A DNA stretch of 64,000 nucleotides from Streptomyces sp. CGMCC 4.7035. GTDB lineage: Bacteria; Actinomycetota; Actinomycetes; Streptomycetales; Streptomycetaceae. The notes beneath the pieces are model-generated. The model was not told the origin of the DNA, did no database searches, and was given only the letters and a program-made list of their open reading frames with translations. Below, piece after piece: positions 20,666-29,323 of this stretch. The stretch lies in assembly GCF_031583065.1 (NCBI RefSeq), contig NZ_CP134053.1:1-64000 (forward strand), written 5' to 3'. The translations under genes and the position numbers were made by a program. The first letter of the stretch is position 1. The number at the start of each line of letters is the position of its first letter.

Positions 20666-20926
20666 TTACTTCCACTGGGTGGAGACGCCGAACCCCGCCG
20701 CGATGAAGCCGAAGCCGACCACGATGTTCCAGTTGTGCAGCGCGTTGATCGGCAGCGAGCCGTCGGTCACGTAGAACACGACGATCCAGGCGAGACCGAT
20801 GATGAACATGGCGAGCATGACGGGTGCGACCCAGCCGCGGCTGTTCAGCTTGATGGCCGTCGCCTGCTTTGACGACGACGGCGGCGGCGTGTAGTCGGCC
20901 TTCTTGCGGATACGTGACTTCGGCAC
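20666..20926 (-). CDS. crgA: Cell division protein CrgA
   Basis: An 86-residue protein starting at GTG 20926 ([16 protein letters not shown]) with AGGAGA upstream. It has two membrane helices ([20 protein letters not shown] and [20 protein letters not shown]) and ends TQWK, as CrgA does. CrgA coordinates Z-ring formation and septation in Streptomyces and recruits cell-wall enzymes in mycobacteria. It is divergent from DUF881, and the DnaA-box cluster lies just beyond its stop. Confidence 0.95.
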   Translation of the reverse strand: MPKSRIRKKADYTPPPSSSKQATAIKLNSRGWVAPVMLAMFIIGLAWIVVFYVTDGSLPINALHNWNIVVGFGFIAAGFGVSTQWK

Positions 20927-21068
20927 GAGGGTCTCTCCTGTCGATGCGCTGCGTGGCCGCGCAGGGAACTGGGGCGGGCTCCGGGGCAGCGTACAAGGGG
21001 ACACTGAGTGCTCCCCCGGGCGTCCGTTAGCGTAGTGCTTCCGCGGCGCCGAAGGAGATAAGGGTACG

Positions 21069-21872
21069 TTGAGCAATACGGCCGACTCCCCCCAGGCGGG
21101 TTCCGGTTCCCCGGAAACAGGCTCCCCGTCCCCCCGCACACCTCGGCTGAGGCCCGTGCGCGTCCTGACCCTGGGCGTCTTCGCGCTCGCGGGTCTCCTT
21201 TTCATCACGAGCTTCAACACGGCCAAGGGCACCAACATCCGCACGGACTCCTCGCTGCTGAAGCTCTCCGACCTCATTCACGAGCGCAGCTACAAGAACG
21301 CCCGGCTCGACGAGTCCAACGCCGCGCTGCGCGACGACGTCGATGGCCTGGCCGAGCGGACCGGCGGAGGCACCAGCGCGGCCGAGGAGGCCCGGCTCGC
21401 GGCGCTGGAGAAGAACGCGGGCACCCAGAAGCTCACCGGCAAGGCCGTCACGGTCACCCTCAACGACGCACCGCCGGGCGCCACCGCCAAACTCCCCGGC
21501 TACCCCGAGCCGCAGCCCGACTATCTGGTCATCCACCAGCAGGACCTGCAGGCCGTGGTCAACGCCCTGTGGCAGGGCGGCGCCCAGGGCATCAAGGTCA
21601 TGGATCAGCGGCTGATCTCCACCAGCGCCGTGCGCTGCGTCGGCAACACCCTGATCCTCCAGGGCCGCGTCTACTCGCCCCCGTACAAGATCACCGCGAT
21701 CGGGAACCCGGACAAGCTCCAGAAGGCGCTCGCCGACTCACCCGCGATCCAGAACTACATGGTGTACGTCAACGTCTACGGCCTCGGCTGGAAAGTCACC
21801 GAGGACGGGACGGTGACTCTTCCCGGCTACTCGGGCACAGTGGATCTGCACTACGCGAAGCCTGTGGAGTAG
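21069..21872 (+). CDS. DUF881 (YlxW-like) membrane protein
   Basis: 267 residues from TTG 21069, supported by AAGGAGATAAGGG. A single membrane helix near residues 34-50 ([20 protein letters not shown]) is followed by a short coiled coil ([20 protein letters not shown]) and the extracellular DUF881 domain ([20 protein letters not shown], then [20 protein letters not shown]). DUF881 proteins recur in division and cell-wall neighbourhoods; the biochemical role is unknown. It begins the plus-strand block leading into the sortases. Confidence 0.88.
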   Translation: MSNTADSPQAGSGSPETGSPSPRTPRLRPVRVLTLGVFALAGLLFITSFNTAKGTNIRTDSSLLKLSDLIHERSYKNARLDESNAALRDDVDGLAERTGGGTSAAEEARLAALEKNAGTQKLTGKAVTVTLNDAPPGATAKLPGYPEPQPDYLVIHQQDLQAVVNALWQGGAQGIKVMDQRLISTSAVRCVGNTLILQGRVYSPPYKITAIGNPDKLQKALADSPAIQNYMVYVNVYGLGWKVTEDGTVTLPGYSGTVDLHYAKPVE

Positions 21873-21903
21873 AAGGCCCGGAACAGCTGCCGCTGGGGGA
21901 CCC

Positions 21904-22596
21904 GTGCCGGTGCGCTTGATCGTCAGGACCGTCAGCGAGCTGTGCATCACCGTCGGCACCCTCATCGTGCTCTTCGTGGTCTACGTCCTGTTCTGGACCG
22001 GCGTGAAGGCCGACAGCGCGATGAACGACCAGATCGACCAGCTGGAGAAACAGTGGTCGAAGGGCACGGTCGCGCCGACGGCGGCGCCCCGCGGCTCCGC
22101 GAGCCCGAAGAAACCGGCAGCGTACGTCCCGGGCAAGCCCTTCGCCGTCATGTACATCCCGCGGCTCGGTTTCACGTGGAACAAGCCCGTGCTCGAGGAC
22201 ACCGCCGTGAACACCCTCAAGAAGGGCCTCGGCCACTACGCGGGTACTGCCCGGCTCGGCCAGGAGGGCAACTTCGCGGTCGCCGGTCACCGGCGCACGT
22301 ACGGCGATCCCTTCAAGGACTTCCCGCAGCTGCGCCCCGGCGACGCGGTCGTCCTCACGGACGGGTCCACCTGGTACACGTATCGGATCGACAAAGGCCC
22401 TTACAAAACCGTTCCCACGGACGTTGAAGTGATCGACCCTGTGCCACGTAAGTCCGGGTACACACGTCCGGGCCGCTATCTGACGCTGACCACGTGCGAT
22501 CCCGAATGGGGGCACAGCCACCGGCTGATCGTCTGGGCGCATCTCGATTCCACACAGCCTGTGGAGGCAGGGAAACCGGCGGCTCTACGCCGTTAG
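21904..22596 (+). CDS. Class E sortase, first of three
   Basis: 230 residues from GTG 21904, 31 bases after DUF881. An N-terminal membrane helix anchors the catalytic domain outside the cell. Sortase residues are the His in FAVAGHRRTYGDPF, the Cys in YLTLTTCDPEWG and the Arg in HSHRLIVWAHL. The TLTTC motif marks class E, enzymes that attach LAXTG-type proteins to the actinobacterial wall. The sequence carries a parS-like site at codons 89-93. The exact position relative to the SrtE1/SrtE2 pair is unclear. Confidence 0.88.
   Translation: MPVRLIVRTVSELCITVGTLIVLFVVYVLFWTGVKADSAMNDQIDQLEKQWSKGTVAPTAAPRGSASPKKPAAYVPGKPFAVMYIPRLGFTWNKPVLEDTAVNTLKKGLGHYAGTARLGQEGNFAVAGHRRTYGDPFKDFPQLRPGDAVVLTDGSTWYTYRIDKGPYKTVPTDVEVIDPVPRKSGYTRPGRYLTLTTCDPEWGHSHRLIVWAHLDSTQPVEAGKPAALRR
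22169..22182. promoter_or_regulatory. parS: parS-like ParB site inside the sortase gene
   Basis: GTTTCACGTGGAAC differs at one base from GTTTCACGTGAAAC. It lies within coding sequence and encodes FTWN in the sortase. Intragenic parS sites near oriC are known in Streptomyces. Confidence 0.65.
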
Positions 22597-22648
22597 TCTG
22601 GTGACGTACGGCGTGAGTCTGGTGCCGTGGTGAGACGGAAGGGACGGC

Positions 22649-22810
22649 ATGTACGGCTGGATCTGGCGGCATCTGCCGGGGAACGCATGGGTCAGGGCGC
22701 TGATTTCCGTCGTGCTGATCCTGGCCGTGGTCTACATCCTCTTCCAATACGTCTTCCCGTGGGCCGAACCGCTGCTGCCCTTCAACGATGTGACGGTGGA
22801 CAACCAGTGA
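22649..22810 (+). CDS. Small single-pass membrane protein
   Basis: 53 residues starting MYGWIWRHLPGNAWVRALIS, with one membrane helix (ISVVLILAVVYILFQYVFPW) and a short polar tail ending VDNQ. GGAAGGGAC precedes the ATG. The stop overlaps the GTG of the next gene (GTGA), indicating translational coupling. I know it only as a conserved hypothetical of this locus; being in the sortase operon, a cell-envelope role is plausible. Confidence 0.82.
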   Translation: MYGWIWRHLPGNAWVRALISVVLILAVVYILFQYVFPWAEPLLPFNDVTVDNQ

Positions 22811-23445
22811 GTGCGCGCATTCTCGTCGTCGACAACTACGACAGCTTCGTCTTCAACCTGGTGCAGTACCTGTACCAGCTGGGTGCCGAGTGCGAGGTAC
22901 TGCGCAACGACGAGGTGTCCACGGCGCACGCCCAGGACGGCTTCGACGGTGTACTGCTGTCCCCGGGCCCCGGCACCCCCGAGGAGGCCGGCGTCTGCGT
23001 CGAGATGGTCCGGCACTGCGCCTCGACCGGGGTCCCGGTCTTCGGCGTCTGCCTGGGCATGCAGTCGATGCAGGTGGCGTACGGCGGTGTCGTCGACCGC
23101 GCCCCGGAGCTGCTGCACGGCAAGACCTCGCTCGTCGAGCACGAGGGCAAGGGAGTCTTCGCCGGGCTTCCGTCGCCCTTCACGGCGACCCGCTACCACT
23201 CCCTGGCCGCCGAGCCCGAGACGGTGCCGGCCGAGCTGGAGGTCACGGCGCGCACGCACGACGGGATCATCATGGGGCTGAGGCACCGGGAACTCCTCGT
23301 CGAGGGCGTGCAGTTCCACCCCGAGTCGGTGCTCACCGAGCACGGCCACCGGATGCTGGCCAACTGGCTGGTGGAGTGCGGTGACCAGGGGGCCGTGGCG
23401 AGGTCGGCGGGGCTCGCCCCGGTGGTGGGCAGGGCCACGGCGTGA
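22807..23445 (+). CDS. pabA: Aminodeoxychorismate/anthranilate synthase glutamine amidotransferase
   Basis: 212 residues, GTG start overlapping the previous stop. Class I amidotransferase motifs are ILVVDNYDSFVFNLVQYLYQ at the N-terminus, the nucleophile Cys in GVCLGMQSMQ, and the His/Glu pair in GVQFHPESVLTEHG. It supplies ammonia to a chorismate-using partner for folate or tryptophan synthesis; the partner is not in this window. Its location inside a sortase operon is conserved in Streptomyces and is odd for a metabolic gene. The GTG of the next sortase overlaps its stop. Confidence 0.92.
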   Translation: MSARILVVDNYDSFVFNLVQYLYQLGAECEVLRNDEVSTAHAQDGFDGVLLSPGPGTPEEAGVCVEMVRHCASTGVPVFGVCLGMQSMQVAYGGVVDRAPELLHGKTSLVEHEGKGVFAGLPSPFTATRYHSLAAEPETVPAELEVTARTHDGIIMGLRHRELLVEGVQFHPESVLTEHGHRMLANWLVECGDQGAVARSAGLAPVVGRATA

Positions 23446-24746
23446 CCGCGCTGCGCCCCGAGCGCGAGAGTGGCGCCGCCTACGGGGACGCCGCGGAACA
23501 CGGAACCTCGTACGGGCAGCAGCCCTACGAGGGCTCCGGCGCGTGGCAGGAGCAGGGGCAGGCCCAGGAGTGGGCCGGCTACGGCCAGTACTCCGTGGAC
23601 GGCGGCGCCGGGTACGGGGAGCAGCAGTACGGGGGGCAGCCGTACGGGCAGCAGGTGCCCCAGCAGGTGCCGCAGCAGGCGTACGACGCGACGGCGCTCC
23701 TGCCTTCGTACGACGAACCGGCGACCGTCACCTCGTACGACGAACCCGCGCCGGTCCACTCGTACGACGAACCCGTGACCGTCGCCCCCTACGACGAACC
23801 GCTTCCGGTGGACGGCGCTGTGGGCCTCCTGGACGCTCCGGTGGACAGTGAGACCGTCGCGCTGCGCGCCTCGGACGTCGACGAGGCGCGGCGGACCGCG
23901 GACCGCGCCGGGGAGTCCGTACCGGCGCCCGGCGGCCGTGCCGAGCGGCGCAAGGCGGCCAGGAGGCACGGTCGGCACGGAAACGGCCCGCAGACGGCCG
24001 AGAAGCCCGCTGAGACGGCCGCGGAGGCGCCCCTGTCCCGGGTGGCCGCCCGGCAGGCCGCACGGGCGCAGAAGCCCGGTGGGGCGGTCCTGGTGAGCCG
24101 TCTGGTCGGCGAGCTGTTCATCACCACCGGTGTGGTCATGCTCCTGTTCGTGACGTACCAGCTGTGGTGGTCGAACATTCGGGCACACCAGCAGGCGGGC
24201 AGCGCGGCCAAACACCTCCAGCAGGACTGGGCGAGCGGCAAGCGGGAGCCGGGCGAGTTCGCGCCCGGGCAGGGCTTCGCCATCCTGCACATCCCGGCGC
24301 TGGACGTGGTCGCGCCGATCGCGGAGGGCACCAGCAAGTCGAAGGTGCTCGACAAGGGCATGGTCGGGCACTACGGAGAGGGCAGCCTGAAGACGGCGAT
24401 GCCCGACGCCAAGACGGGCAACTTCGGGCTCGCGGCGCACCGCAACACGCACGGCGAGCCGTTCCGGTACATCAACCGTCTCAAGCCGGGCGACGCGATC
24501 GTGGTGGAGACGCAGGACGACTACTACGTCTACAAGATGACGTCGATGCTGCCGGTGACGTCGCCGGCGAACACGGCCGTCCTCAACCCCGTTCCGAAGG
24601 GATCGACTTTCACGGGGCCGGGCCGCTACATCACCTTGACCACCTGCACGCCGGAGTTCACGAGCAAGTACCGGTTGATCGTCTGGGGCAAGATGGTCGA
24701 GGAACGGCCACGCACCAAGGGCAAGCCGGACGCACTCATTTCGTAG
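23442..24746 (+). CDS. Class E sortase, second of three, with long repeat-bearing N-terminus
   Basis: 434 residues from GTG 23442 (overlapping the pabA stop). The first 210 residues are a cytoplasmic, Tyr/Gln/Gly-rich region including four SYDEP-type repeats near residues 85-125 and a basic stretch. The membrane helix (LVGELFITTGVVMLLFVTYQ) is followed by the sortase domain with His in LAAHRNTHGEPF, Cys in YITLTTCTPEFT and Arg in KYRLIVWGKM. By position it corresponds to the S. coelicolor SrtE1/SrtE2 pair, which anchors chaplins and other LAXTG proteins. The extended N-terminus is unusual. Confidence 0.9.
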   Translation: MTALRPERESGAAYGDAAEHGTSYGQQPYEGSGAWQEQGQAQEWAGYGQYSVDGGAGYGEQQYGGQPYGQQVPQQVPQQAYDATALLPSYDEPATVTSYDEPAPVHSYDEPVTVAPYDEPLPVDGAVGLLDAPVDSETVALRASDVDEARRTADRAGESVPAPGGRAERRKAARRHGRHGNGPQTAEKPAETAAEAPLSRVAARQAARAQKPGGAVLVSRLVGELFITTGVVMLLFVTYQLWWSNIRAHQQAGSAAKHLQQDWASGKREPGEFAPGQGFAILHIPALDVVAPIAEGTSKSKVLDKGMVGHYGEGSLKTAMPDAKTGNFGLAAHRNTHGEPFRYINRLKPGDAIVVETQDDYYVYKMTSMLPVTSPANTAVLNPVPKGSTFTGPGRYITLTTCTPEFTSKYRLIVWGKMVEERPRTKGKPDALIS

Positions 24747-24790
24747 GGCACGTGGACGCACGGACACGTGGAACAGACGGGGCAGATGCA

Positions 24791-25546
24791 GTGGGAGTGA
24801 CGACCGACCAGGACGAGCAGACCGACGCGCCGTCGCCGGGCTCCGACTCCCCGCCCGCACCGCGGCGCGGCGGCCGTATCGCGCTGGCCGTCAGTGTCTT
24901 CGGGGAACTGCTCATCACGACGGGGCTGGTGCTCGGTCTGTTCGTCGTCTACTCGCTGTGGTGGACGAACGTCGTCGCGGACCGCAAGGCGAACCAGCGG
25001 GGCGACAAGGTCCGCGACCACTGGGCGGCGGAGAAGGACAGCGGGCCGGGCGCGCTGGACACCAAGGACGGCATCGGCTTCCTGCACGTGCCCTCGATGA
25101 AGAACGGCGAGGTGCTGGTCGAGAAGGGCACGTCGACGGACGTCCTCAACGACGGCGTGGCCGGCTACTACACGGACCCCGTCAAGGCGACGCTGCCGAT
25201 GACCGACAAGACCGGCAACTTCACGCTGGCCGCGCACCGCGACGGGCACGGGGCGAAGTTCCACAACATCGACAAGGTGGAGAAGGGCGACCCGATCGTC
25301 TTCGAGACGAAGGACGACTGGTACGTCTACAAGGTCTTCTCGATCCTCCCGGAGACGTCGAAGTACAACGTGAAGGTCCTCTCCGCGGTCCCGAAGCAGG
25401 CGGGCGTGAAGAAGCCGGGCCACTACATCACGCTGACGACGTGCACCCCGGTCTTCACATCGGAGTACCGCTACGTCGTGTGGGGCGAACTGGTGCGGAC
25501 GGAGAAGGTGGACAGCGAGCGGACCCCGCCCAAGGAACTGCGCTGA
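24791..25546 (+). CDS. Class E sortase, third of three
   Basis: About 251 residues from GTG 24791, with ACGGGG eight bases upstream; GTG 24752 and 24797 are alternatives. The membrane helix is ISTGL-like (VFGELLITTGLVLGLFVVYS). Catalytic residues are His in LAAHRDGHGAKF, Cys in YITLTTCTPVFT and Arg in SEYRYVVWGEL. It is more similar to the second sortase than to the first, suggesting tandem duplication. By order next to pknB it should match SrtE2 of S. coelicolor. Convergent with pknB. Confidence 0.88.
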   Translation: MGVTTDQDEQTDAPSPGSDSPPAPRRGGRIALAVSVFGELLITTGLVLGLFVVYSLWWTNVVADRKANQRGDKVRDHWAAEKDSGPGALDTKDGIGFLHVPSMKNGEVLVEKGTSTDVLNDGVAGYYTDPVKATLPMTDKTGNFTLAAHRDGHGAKFHNIDKVEKGDPIVFETKDDWYVYKVFSILPETSKYNVKVLSAVPKQAGVKKPGHYITLTTCTPVFTSEYRYVVWGELVRTEKVDSERTPPKELR

Positions 25547-25600
25547 GCGGCGGTTCCTCCCGGTCGTACGACTGAGCTCCGGCACTCCTGGCGGTACGAC

Positions 25601-25635
25601 TGAGCCCCGGCACCCTCTTCAGGGGCCGGGGCTCA
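25601..25635. terminator. Bidirectional hairpin between sortase and pknB
   Basis: TGAGCCCCGG pairs with CCGGGGCTCA, with partial inner pairing of CACCC and AGGGG. It lies between convergent stops at 25546 and 25653. The left arm is part of a direct repeat (CGGTACGACTGAGC) with 25566. Confidence 0.75.
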
Positions 25636-25652
25636 CTCGTCGTACAGGCGGG

Positions 25653-27665
25653 TCAGTTCCTCGTGCCGGTCACTCCGCCGAAGGGGAAGCCGCCGTTGTC
25701 TCCCCCGTTGTTGTTTCCGCCGTTGTTGCCGCCGATCGACACCGTGGTCAGGGTGATCGGTGTGTTCGGGTCGGCCTGGGTGCCCGGCGGCACGTCCTGG
25801 TTGGTGACGAACGCGTTGTCGTCCTGAGAGCTGCCGTTGGTGAGCTGGATGTTGTTGAAGCTGTTCTGCTGCAGGATCTTCCTGGCGTTCTTCAGGGTCT
25901 GGTTGCGGACATCCGGGACCTGCTTCTGCTGGTTGACCGCCTTGCCGATCTGGATCGTGACCGTGGTGCCCTTCTTCACCTGCTCGCCCTTGGCCGGCGA
26001 GGTCTGGACGACCTTGTCCACCAGGTTCGGGTCGGTGGTGTCGACCTGGGTGCAGGTGCCCGTCAGGTTGCTGGCCTGCATCTGCTGCTTGGCGTCGTCA
26101 CAGGTCCGGCCCGTCACGTCCGGCACGGGCACCGTCTCGACGGCCTTGGCGACCTCGAGGGTGACGGTCGAGCCCTTTTCCAGTTCCTTACCGGGGTCGG
26201 GGTTCTGGTTGAGGACCGTATCCGCGGCCTGCGTGGACTCCGTCTCCTTGATCTTGACCTGGAAGCCCTTGTCCTCGAGCTGCTGCGTGGCCGTGTCTTT
26301 GTCCTTGTTGATCACGTTGGGCACCGCCACCTTGGGCGCGCCCGTCGAGACCACCAGATTGACCGTGGTCCCCTTGTCGACCGAGGTCTTCCCGGCGGGG
26401 TCCTGGGAGCAGACGTTGCCCTTCTTCTGGTTTTCGCAAGGCTTGTTGGCGACCGTGCCGACCTTCAGCTCGGCATTGGTCACCTGCTGCTTCGCGTCGT
26501 CCAGGGTCAGACCGACGAAGTTCGGCACTTCGACGGTGCCGTTGCCCACCCCGCCGCTGCCGTCGAAGATCCACTTGCCGATGAGGATCGCGCCGATCAG
26601 CACCAGCACACCGGCGACGACGAGCAGGATCGTCGAGGTGTTGTTCTTCTTCTGGCGGCGGCGGTCCGGACGGTCGTCGTAGCCGAAGCCGCCGTCGTCC
26701 GGGCTCATCGGCGGCAGCATCGTAGTGACGCCGGCACCGGCGTCGGGACGGAAGGCCGTCGTCGGCTGGTCGTCGGGGTAGCCGCCGTAGCCGACCGAGC
26801 CCATCGCCGCCGTCGCCGCGACCGGCTGGCCGTCGAGGCACGCCTCGATGTCCTGGCGCATCTCGTCGGCGCTCTGGTAGCGGTAGTCGGGGTCCTTGAC
26901 CAGCGCCCTCAGCACGATCGCGTCCATCGCGGGCGTGATCTCGGGGTCGAAGACGCTCGGCGGCTGGGGCTCCTCACGGACGTGCTGGTAGGCGACCGCG
27001 ACCGGGGAGTCGCCCACGAACGGCGGGCGGACCGTCAGCAGCTCGTAGAGCAGGCAGCCCGTCGAATACAGGTCCGAACGGGCGTCGACCTGCTCGCCCT
27101 TCGCCTGCTCCGGCGAGAGGTACTGAGCCGTGCCGATGACCGCCGCCGTCTGCGTCATCGTCATGCCGGAGTCGCCCATGGCGCGGGCGATGCCGAAGTC
27201 CATCACCTTGACCTGGCCGTTGCGCGTCAGCATGACGTTCGCGGGCTTGATGTCGCGGTGGACGATGCCGCTGCGGTGCGCGTACTCCAGGCCCTGGAGG
27301 ATGCCGATGGTCATCTCCATGGCCCGTTCCGGCAGCAGCTTGCGGCCGCTGTGCAGAAGCTCACGGAGCGTGGAGCCGTCGACGTACTCCATCACGATGT
27401 ACGGGATCGAGACCCCGTCGATGTAGTCCTCGCCAGTGTCGTACACCGCGACGATCGCGGGATGGTTGAGCGAGGCGGCCGACTGGGCCTCCCGGCGGAA
27501 CCGGGCCTGGAACGACGGATCGCGTGCGAGGTCCGCCCGCAGCGTCTTCACCGCCACGGTGCGGCCGAGCCGGGTGTCGTGCGCGAGGTAGACCTCCGCC
27601 ATGCCACCACGGCCGAGCACCTGGCCCAGCTCGTACCGGCCGCCGAGGCGACGCGGCTCTTCCAT
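25653..27665 (-). CDS. pknB: PASTA-domain Ser/Thr protein kinase PknB
   Basis: 670 residues. The kinase domain (1-275) shows GRGGMAEVY, the ATP-binding Lys in AVKTLRADL, HRDIKPANVML and MDFGIARAM. After a linker there is one membrane helix (TILLVVAGVLVLIGAILIGK, near 350), then four extracellular PASTA repeats beginning VEVPNFVG, VAVPNVIN, VPVPDVTG and KQVPDVRN. The end is Asn/Gly-rich. PASTA kinases sense muropeptides or lipid II and control growth and division. It is the last gene of the fhaA-pknB group, 170 bases after pbpA. Confidence 0.96.
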   Translation of the reverse strand: MEEPRRLGGRYELGQVLGRGGMAEVYLAHDTRLGRTVAVKTLRADLARDPSFQARFRREAQSAASLNHPAIVAVYDTGEDYIDGVSIPYIVMEYVDGSTLRELLHSGRKLLPERAMEMTIGILQGLEYAHRSGIVHRDIKPANVMLTRNGQVKVMDFGIARAMGDSGMTMTQTAAVIGTAQYLSPEQAKGEQVDARSDLYSTGCLLYELLTVRPPFVGDSPVAVAYQHVREEPQPPSVFDPEITPAMDAIVLRALVKDPDYRYQSADEMRQDIEACLDGQPVAATAAMGSVGYGGYPDDQPTTAFRPDAGAGVTTMLPPMSPDDGGFGYDDRPDRRRQKKNNTSTILLVVAGVLVLIGAILIGKWIFDGSGGVGNGTVEVPNFVGLTLDDAKQQVTNAELKVGTVANKPCENQKKGNVCSQDPAGKTSVDKGTTVNLVVSTGAPKVAVPNVINKDKDTATQQLEDKGFQVKIKETESTQAADTVLNQNPDPGKELEKGSTVTLEVAKAVETVPVPDVTGRTCDDAKQQMQASNLTGTCTQVDTTDPNLVDKVVQTSPAKGEQVKKGTTVTIQIGKAVNQQKQVPDVRNQTLKNARKILQQNSFNNIQLTNGSSQDDNAFVTNQDVPPGTQADPNTPITLTTVSIGGNNGGNNNGGDNGGFPFGGVTGTRN

Positions 27666-27835
27666 AGCTTCCTACCAGCCCTCTCCGTCGGTCCCGACCA
27701 CACCCGCGTGTGGTCCGGCGGTGTGCTGTCCGGGCATACGGTACCCGGATCGCTCTGTGTGACCTGGCCACATCCGCCACCCGATACAGGACCGGTATCG
27801 CAACGTGCACCGATGTGAAGGGGACGTGACGGGGG

Positions 27836-29323
27836 TCACTTCTTGTTCTTGATGACCGCCTCCATGACGTTCTTCGCGATGGGGGCGGCGAGACCGCCAC
27901 CGGAGATGTCGTCACGGTTGGCGTGTTCGTCCTCGACCACCACGGCCACGGCGACCGGCGAGCTGCCGTCGCTGAGCTTGGCGTACGAGATGAACCAGGC
28001 GTACGGCTTCTCGCTGTTGTTCACACCGTGCTGCGCGGTACCGGTCTTGCCGCCCACGGTGGCGCCGGAGATCTGCGCGTTCTTGCCCGTACCGCTCTGG
28101 ACGACGGTCTCCATCATCGACTGGAGGATCTGGGCGTTCTTCTCGGACAGCGGCCGGCTCAGTTCCTCCGGCTTGGTCTGCGAGATGACGTCCAGGCTGG
28201 GCGCCTGCAGCTTGTCCACCATGTACGGCTTCATCAGCGTGCCGTTGTTCGCGACCGCCGAGGCGACCATGGCCATCTGAAGCGGGGTCGCGGCGGTCTC
28301 GAACTGCCCGATCGAGCTGAGCGCGGTCTGCGGCCTGTCCATCTTCTCCGGGAAGTTGGAGGCGTTGGAACGCACCGGCACGAACTGCTGGGCGTTGAAG
28401 CCGAACTTCTTGGCCTCCTCGAGCATCTTGTCCTTGCCGAGGTCGGCGCCGATCTTGCCGAAGACGGAGTTGCAGGACACCCGCAGCGCCTCACGCATGC
28501 TCACGTTCTTGCAGGCGATGCTGCCTTCGTTCTTCAGCGGTTGCCTGGTGTCCGGAAGGGTGTACGGCACCGGCGAGTCGGTCGCCTGGTCGGCCGAGGT
28601 GTACAGCCCGTTCTCCAGCGCGGCCGCCGCGGTGACCACCTTGAAGGTGGAGCCCGGCGGGTAGGTCTCGCGCAGCGCCCGGTTCAGCATCGGGTCGCTC
28701 GGGTTGTTCTTCTTCAGGAGCTTCGTCCAGGCCTTGCTGTCCGTCGAAAGGGAGTTGCCCGCGAACGTCGACGGGTCGTACGACGGGTACGACGCCAGCG
28801 CCAGGATCGCGCCGGTCTCCGGGTCGAGCGCCACCGCGGCGCCCTTGCCGCCGATCTTCTTCAGACCGTCGTACGCGGCCTTCTGCGCGGCCCCGTTGAG
28901 CGTGGTGACGACGTTGCCGCCCTGCTTCTCCTTGCCGGTCAGCATGTCCAGGGTGTTGCGGAAGAAGAGCCGGTCGTCGTCGCCGGTGAGGATGCCGTCC
29001 TCGATGGACTCCAGTTGCGTGGCCCCGAACGCCTGCGAGGCGTAGCCGGTGACCGGCGACCACATCGCGCCGTCCTTGTACGTCCGCTTGTACGCGAAGT
29101 CGTTGAGGCTCTTGCTGGGCGTCTTCTTCGACCCGGTGATCGGCTCGCCGTCGACGACGATGTCGCCGCGCGGCGTGGAGTACCGGGCGATCAGCACCCG
29201 GCGGTTCTTCGTGTCGGTGCGCAGGCTGTCGGCCTTGACGTACTGGAGCCAGTTGTCGCGGATGAGCAGCGCGAGGATGAGGAGCCCGCAGAAGATCGCG
29301 ATCCGGCGCAGGGGCTTGTTCAC
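27836..29323 (-). CDS. pbpA: Penicillin-binding protein PbpA (transpeptidase)
   Basis: 495 residues from GTG 29323, which overlaps the rodA stop (GTGA). An N-terminal membrane anchor (IAIFCGLLILALLIRDNWLQ) is followed by a dimerisation-type domain and the transpeptidase domain. Active-site motifs are the nucleophile in STFK (PPGSTFKVVTAAAAL), SCN (RVSCNSVFG) and KTG (VGGKTGTAQHG). It works as the peptidoglycan cross-linking partner of the SEDS glycosyltransferase encoded just upstream. Confidence 0.95.
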   Translation of the reverse strand: MNKPLRRIAIFCGLLILALLIRDNWLQYVKADSLRTDTKNRRVLIARYSTPRGDIVVDGEPITGSKKTPSKSLNDFAYKRTYKDGAMWSPVTGYASQAFGATQLESIEDGILTGDDDRLFFRNTLDMLTGKEKQGGNVVTTLNGAAQKAAYDGLKKIGGKGAAVALDPETGAILALASYPSYDPSTFAGNSLSTDSKAWTKLLKKNNPSDPMLNRALRETYPPGSTFKVVTAAAALENGLYTSADQATDSPVPYTLPDTRQPLKNEGSIACKNVSMREALRVSCNSVFGKIGADLGKDKMLEEAKKFGFNAQQFVPVRSNASNFPEKMDRPQTALSSIGQFETAATPLQMAMVASAVANNGTLMKPYMVDKLQAPSLDVISQTKPEELSRPLSEKNAQILQSMMETVVQSGTGKNAQISGATVGGKTGTAQHGVNNSEKPYAWFISYAKLSDGSSPVAVAVVVEDEHANRDDISGGGLAAPIAKNVMEAVIKNKK

